The notes beneath the pieces were generated by a model. That model ran no database searches and was not told the DNA's origin. It saw only the letters and a list, made by a program, of their open reading frames with translations. From positions 1,941,501-2,005,500 of the forward strand of contig NZ_JAEACT010000002.1 of assembly GCF_021432385.1 (NCBI RefSeq): 64,000 nucleotides of DNA, written 5' to 3'. Shown here one piece after another: positions 63,877 through 64,000 of this stretch. This stretch comes from Clostridium hydrogenum. Its GTDB lineage: Bacteria; Bacillota; Clostridia; Clostridiales; Clostridiaceae. Position numbers and translations under genes: made by a program. How positions within the stretch are numbered: the stretch's first letter is position 1; the number at the start of each line of letters is the position of its first letter.

Positions 63877-63999
63877 TTAAAACATATTCGTTTTTATTCT
63901 ATTATCAAGTTCAAAAAGAGCAACTTTATTGGTTTGCCAATGTAACAACTCATTTGCTTTCTCGTATGTAACCCAACTATATTCAGTATGTTCCGATGA
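63877..63999 (-). CDS. Nudix hydrolase, C-terminal fragment (5' end outside window)
   Basis: Forty codons ending at TAA 63877, open to the window edge. SEHTEYSWVTYEKANELLHW followed by NKVALFELDNR is the C-terminal pattern of MutT/Nudix proteins (hTEYrWvsyeEA...L.w...k.AL.eL). The Nudix box would lie outside the window. Substrate unknown. Confidence 0.7.
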   Translation of the reverse strand, partial: SSEHTEYSWVTYEKANELLHWQTNKVALFELDNRIKTNMF

Positions 64000-64000
64000 T

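Overview
The window is strongly AT-rich. Its gene content is that of a Clostridium-type anaerobic firmicute: GGAGG-like ribosome sites, GTG and TTG starts, SigA-like promoters, MerR and TetR regulators, many methyl-accepting and GGDEF proteins, a RelQ-type alarmone synthetase and a glycine riboswitch. The genus is an inference from style; no rRNA or tRNA is present, and I see no intact transposase, prophage or CRISPR array.

Layout. 1-4268: the end of an unrecognised gene, a decayed gene, a two-gene AAA ATPase/TOPRIM-like pair that resembles phage-defence modules, and a SEC-C protein. 4269-23910: the outstanding feature, a hybrid fatty-acyl-AMP ligase/polyketide/nonribosomal-peptide cluster on the minus strand. 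Its order of transcription is type II thioesterase, NRPS (ACP-C-PCP-A-C-SDR), MFS exporter, PKS (FAAL-ACP-KS-AT-KR-ACP-KS-dead AT), free FAAL and Sfp-type phosphopantetheinyl transferase. A textbook promoter (TTGACT-17-TATAAT) sits at 23882-23910. The likely flow is: a fatty acid is adenylated and loaded on the first ACP, extended with malonate and ketoreduced. It is extended again by the last KS onto the ACP that begins the NRPS, then joined to an amino acid whose specificity residues read like serine. Release is by an unclear route involving a terminal C domain fused to a FabG-like reductase.

24538-37600: an unknown 191-residue protein, a MerR/isoprenylcysteine-methyltransferase-like pair with a 19-bp-spacer promoter, a methyltransferase, an EmrB-like exporter divergent from its TetR, a Tag glycosylase, an ABC exporter with a TetR that shares an operator with it, and a chemoreceptor. 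37821-52246: an AraC protein fused to a degenerate GGDEF domain, a diguanylate cyclase, a complete hydroxyarylic acid decarboxylase operon (UbiD/BsdC, BsdD, LpdD-like, UbiX), a soluble MCP, a second ABC exporter behind a perfect Fur box, a COG2509 flavoprotein and another diguanylate cyclase. 52534-64000: a tandem glycine riboswitch and CycA-like permease, nitroreductase, pirin, a RelQ-response regulator-histidine kinase operon with 11-bp-spaced direct repeats at its promoter, a SWIM/SNF2 pair, a broken flavodoxin-like gene and the end of a Nudix gene.

The intergenic DNA carries at least three families of palindromic repeats with clear position rules. R1 (ends AGATAAACC/GGTTTATCT) lies about 17-41 nt before start codons. 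R2 (nested hairpins bounded by AGTACAG/CTGTACT) lies just after stop codons. R3 consists of very long hairpins with a conserved apical GCGAGTTATTGAAA motif, whose arms differ between copies but stay complementary within each copy. These, and the unusual PKS/NRPS architecture, are the parts most worth following up.
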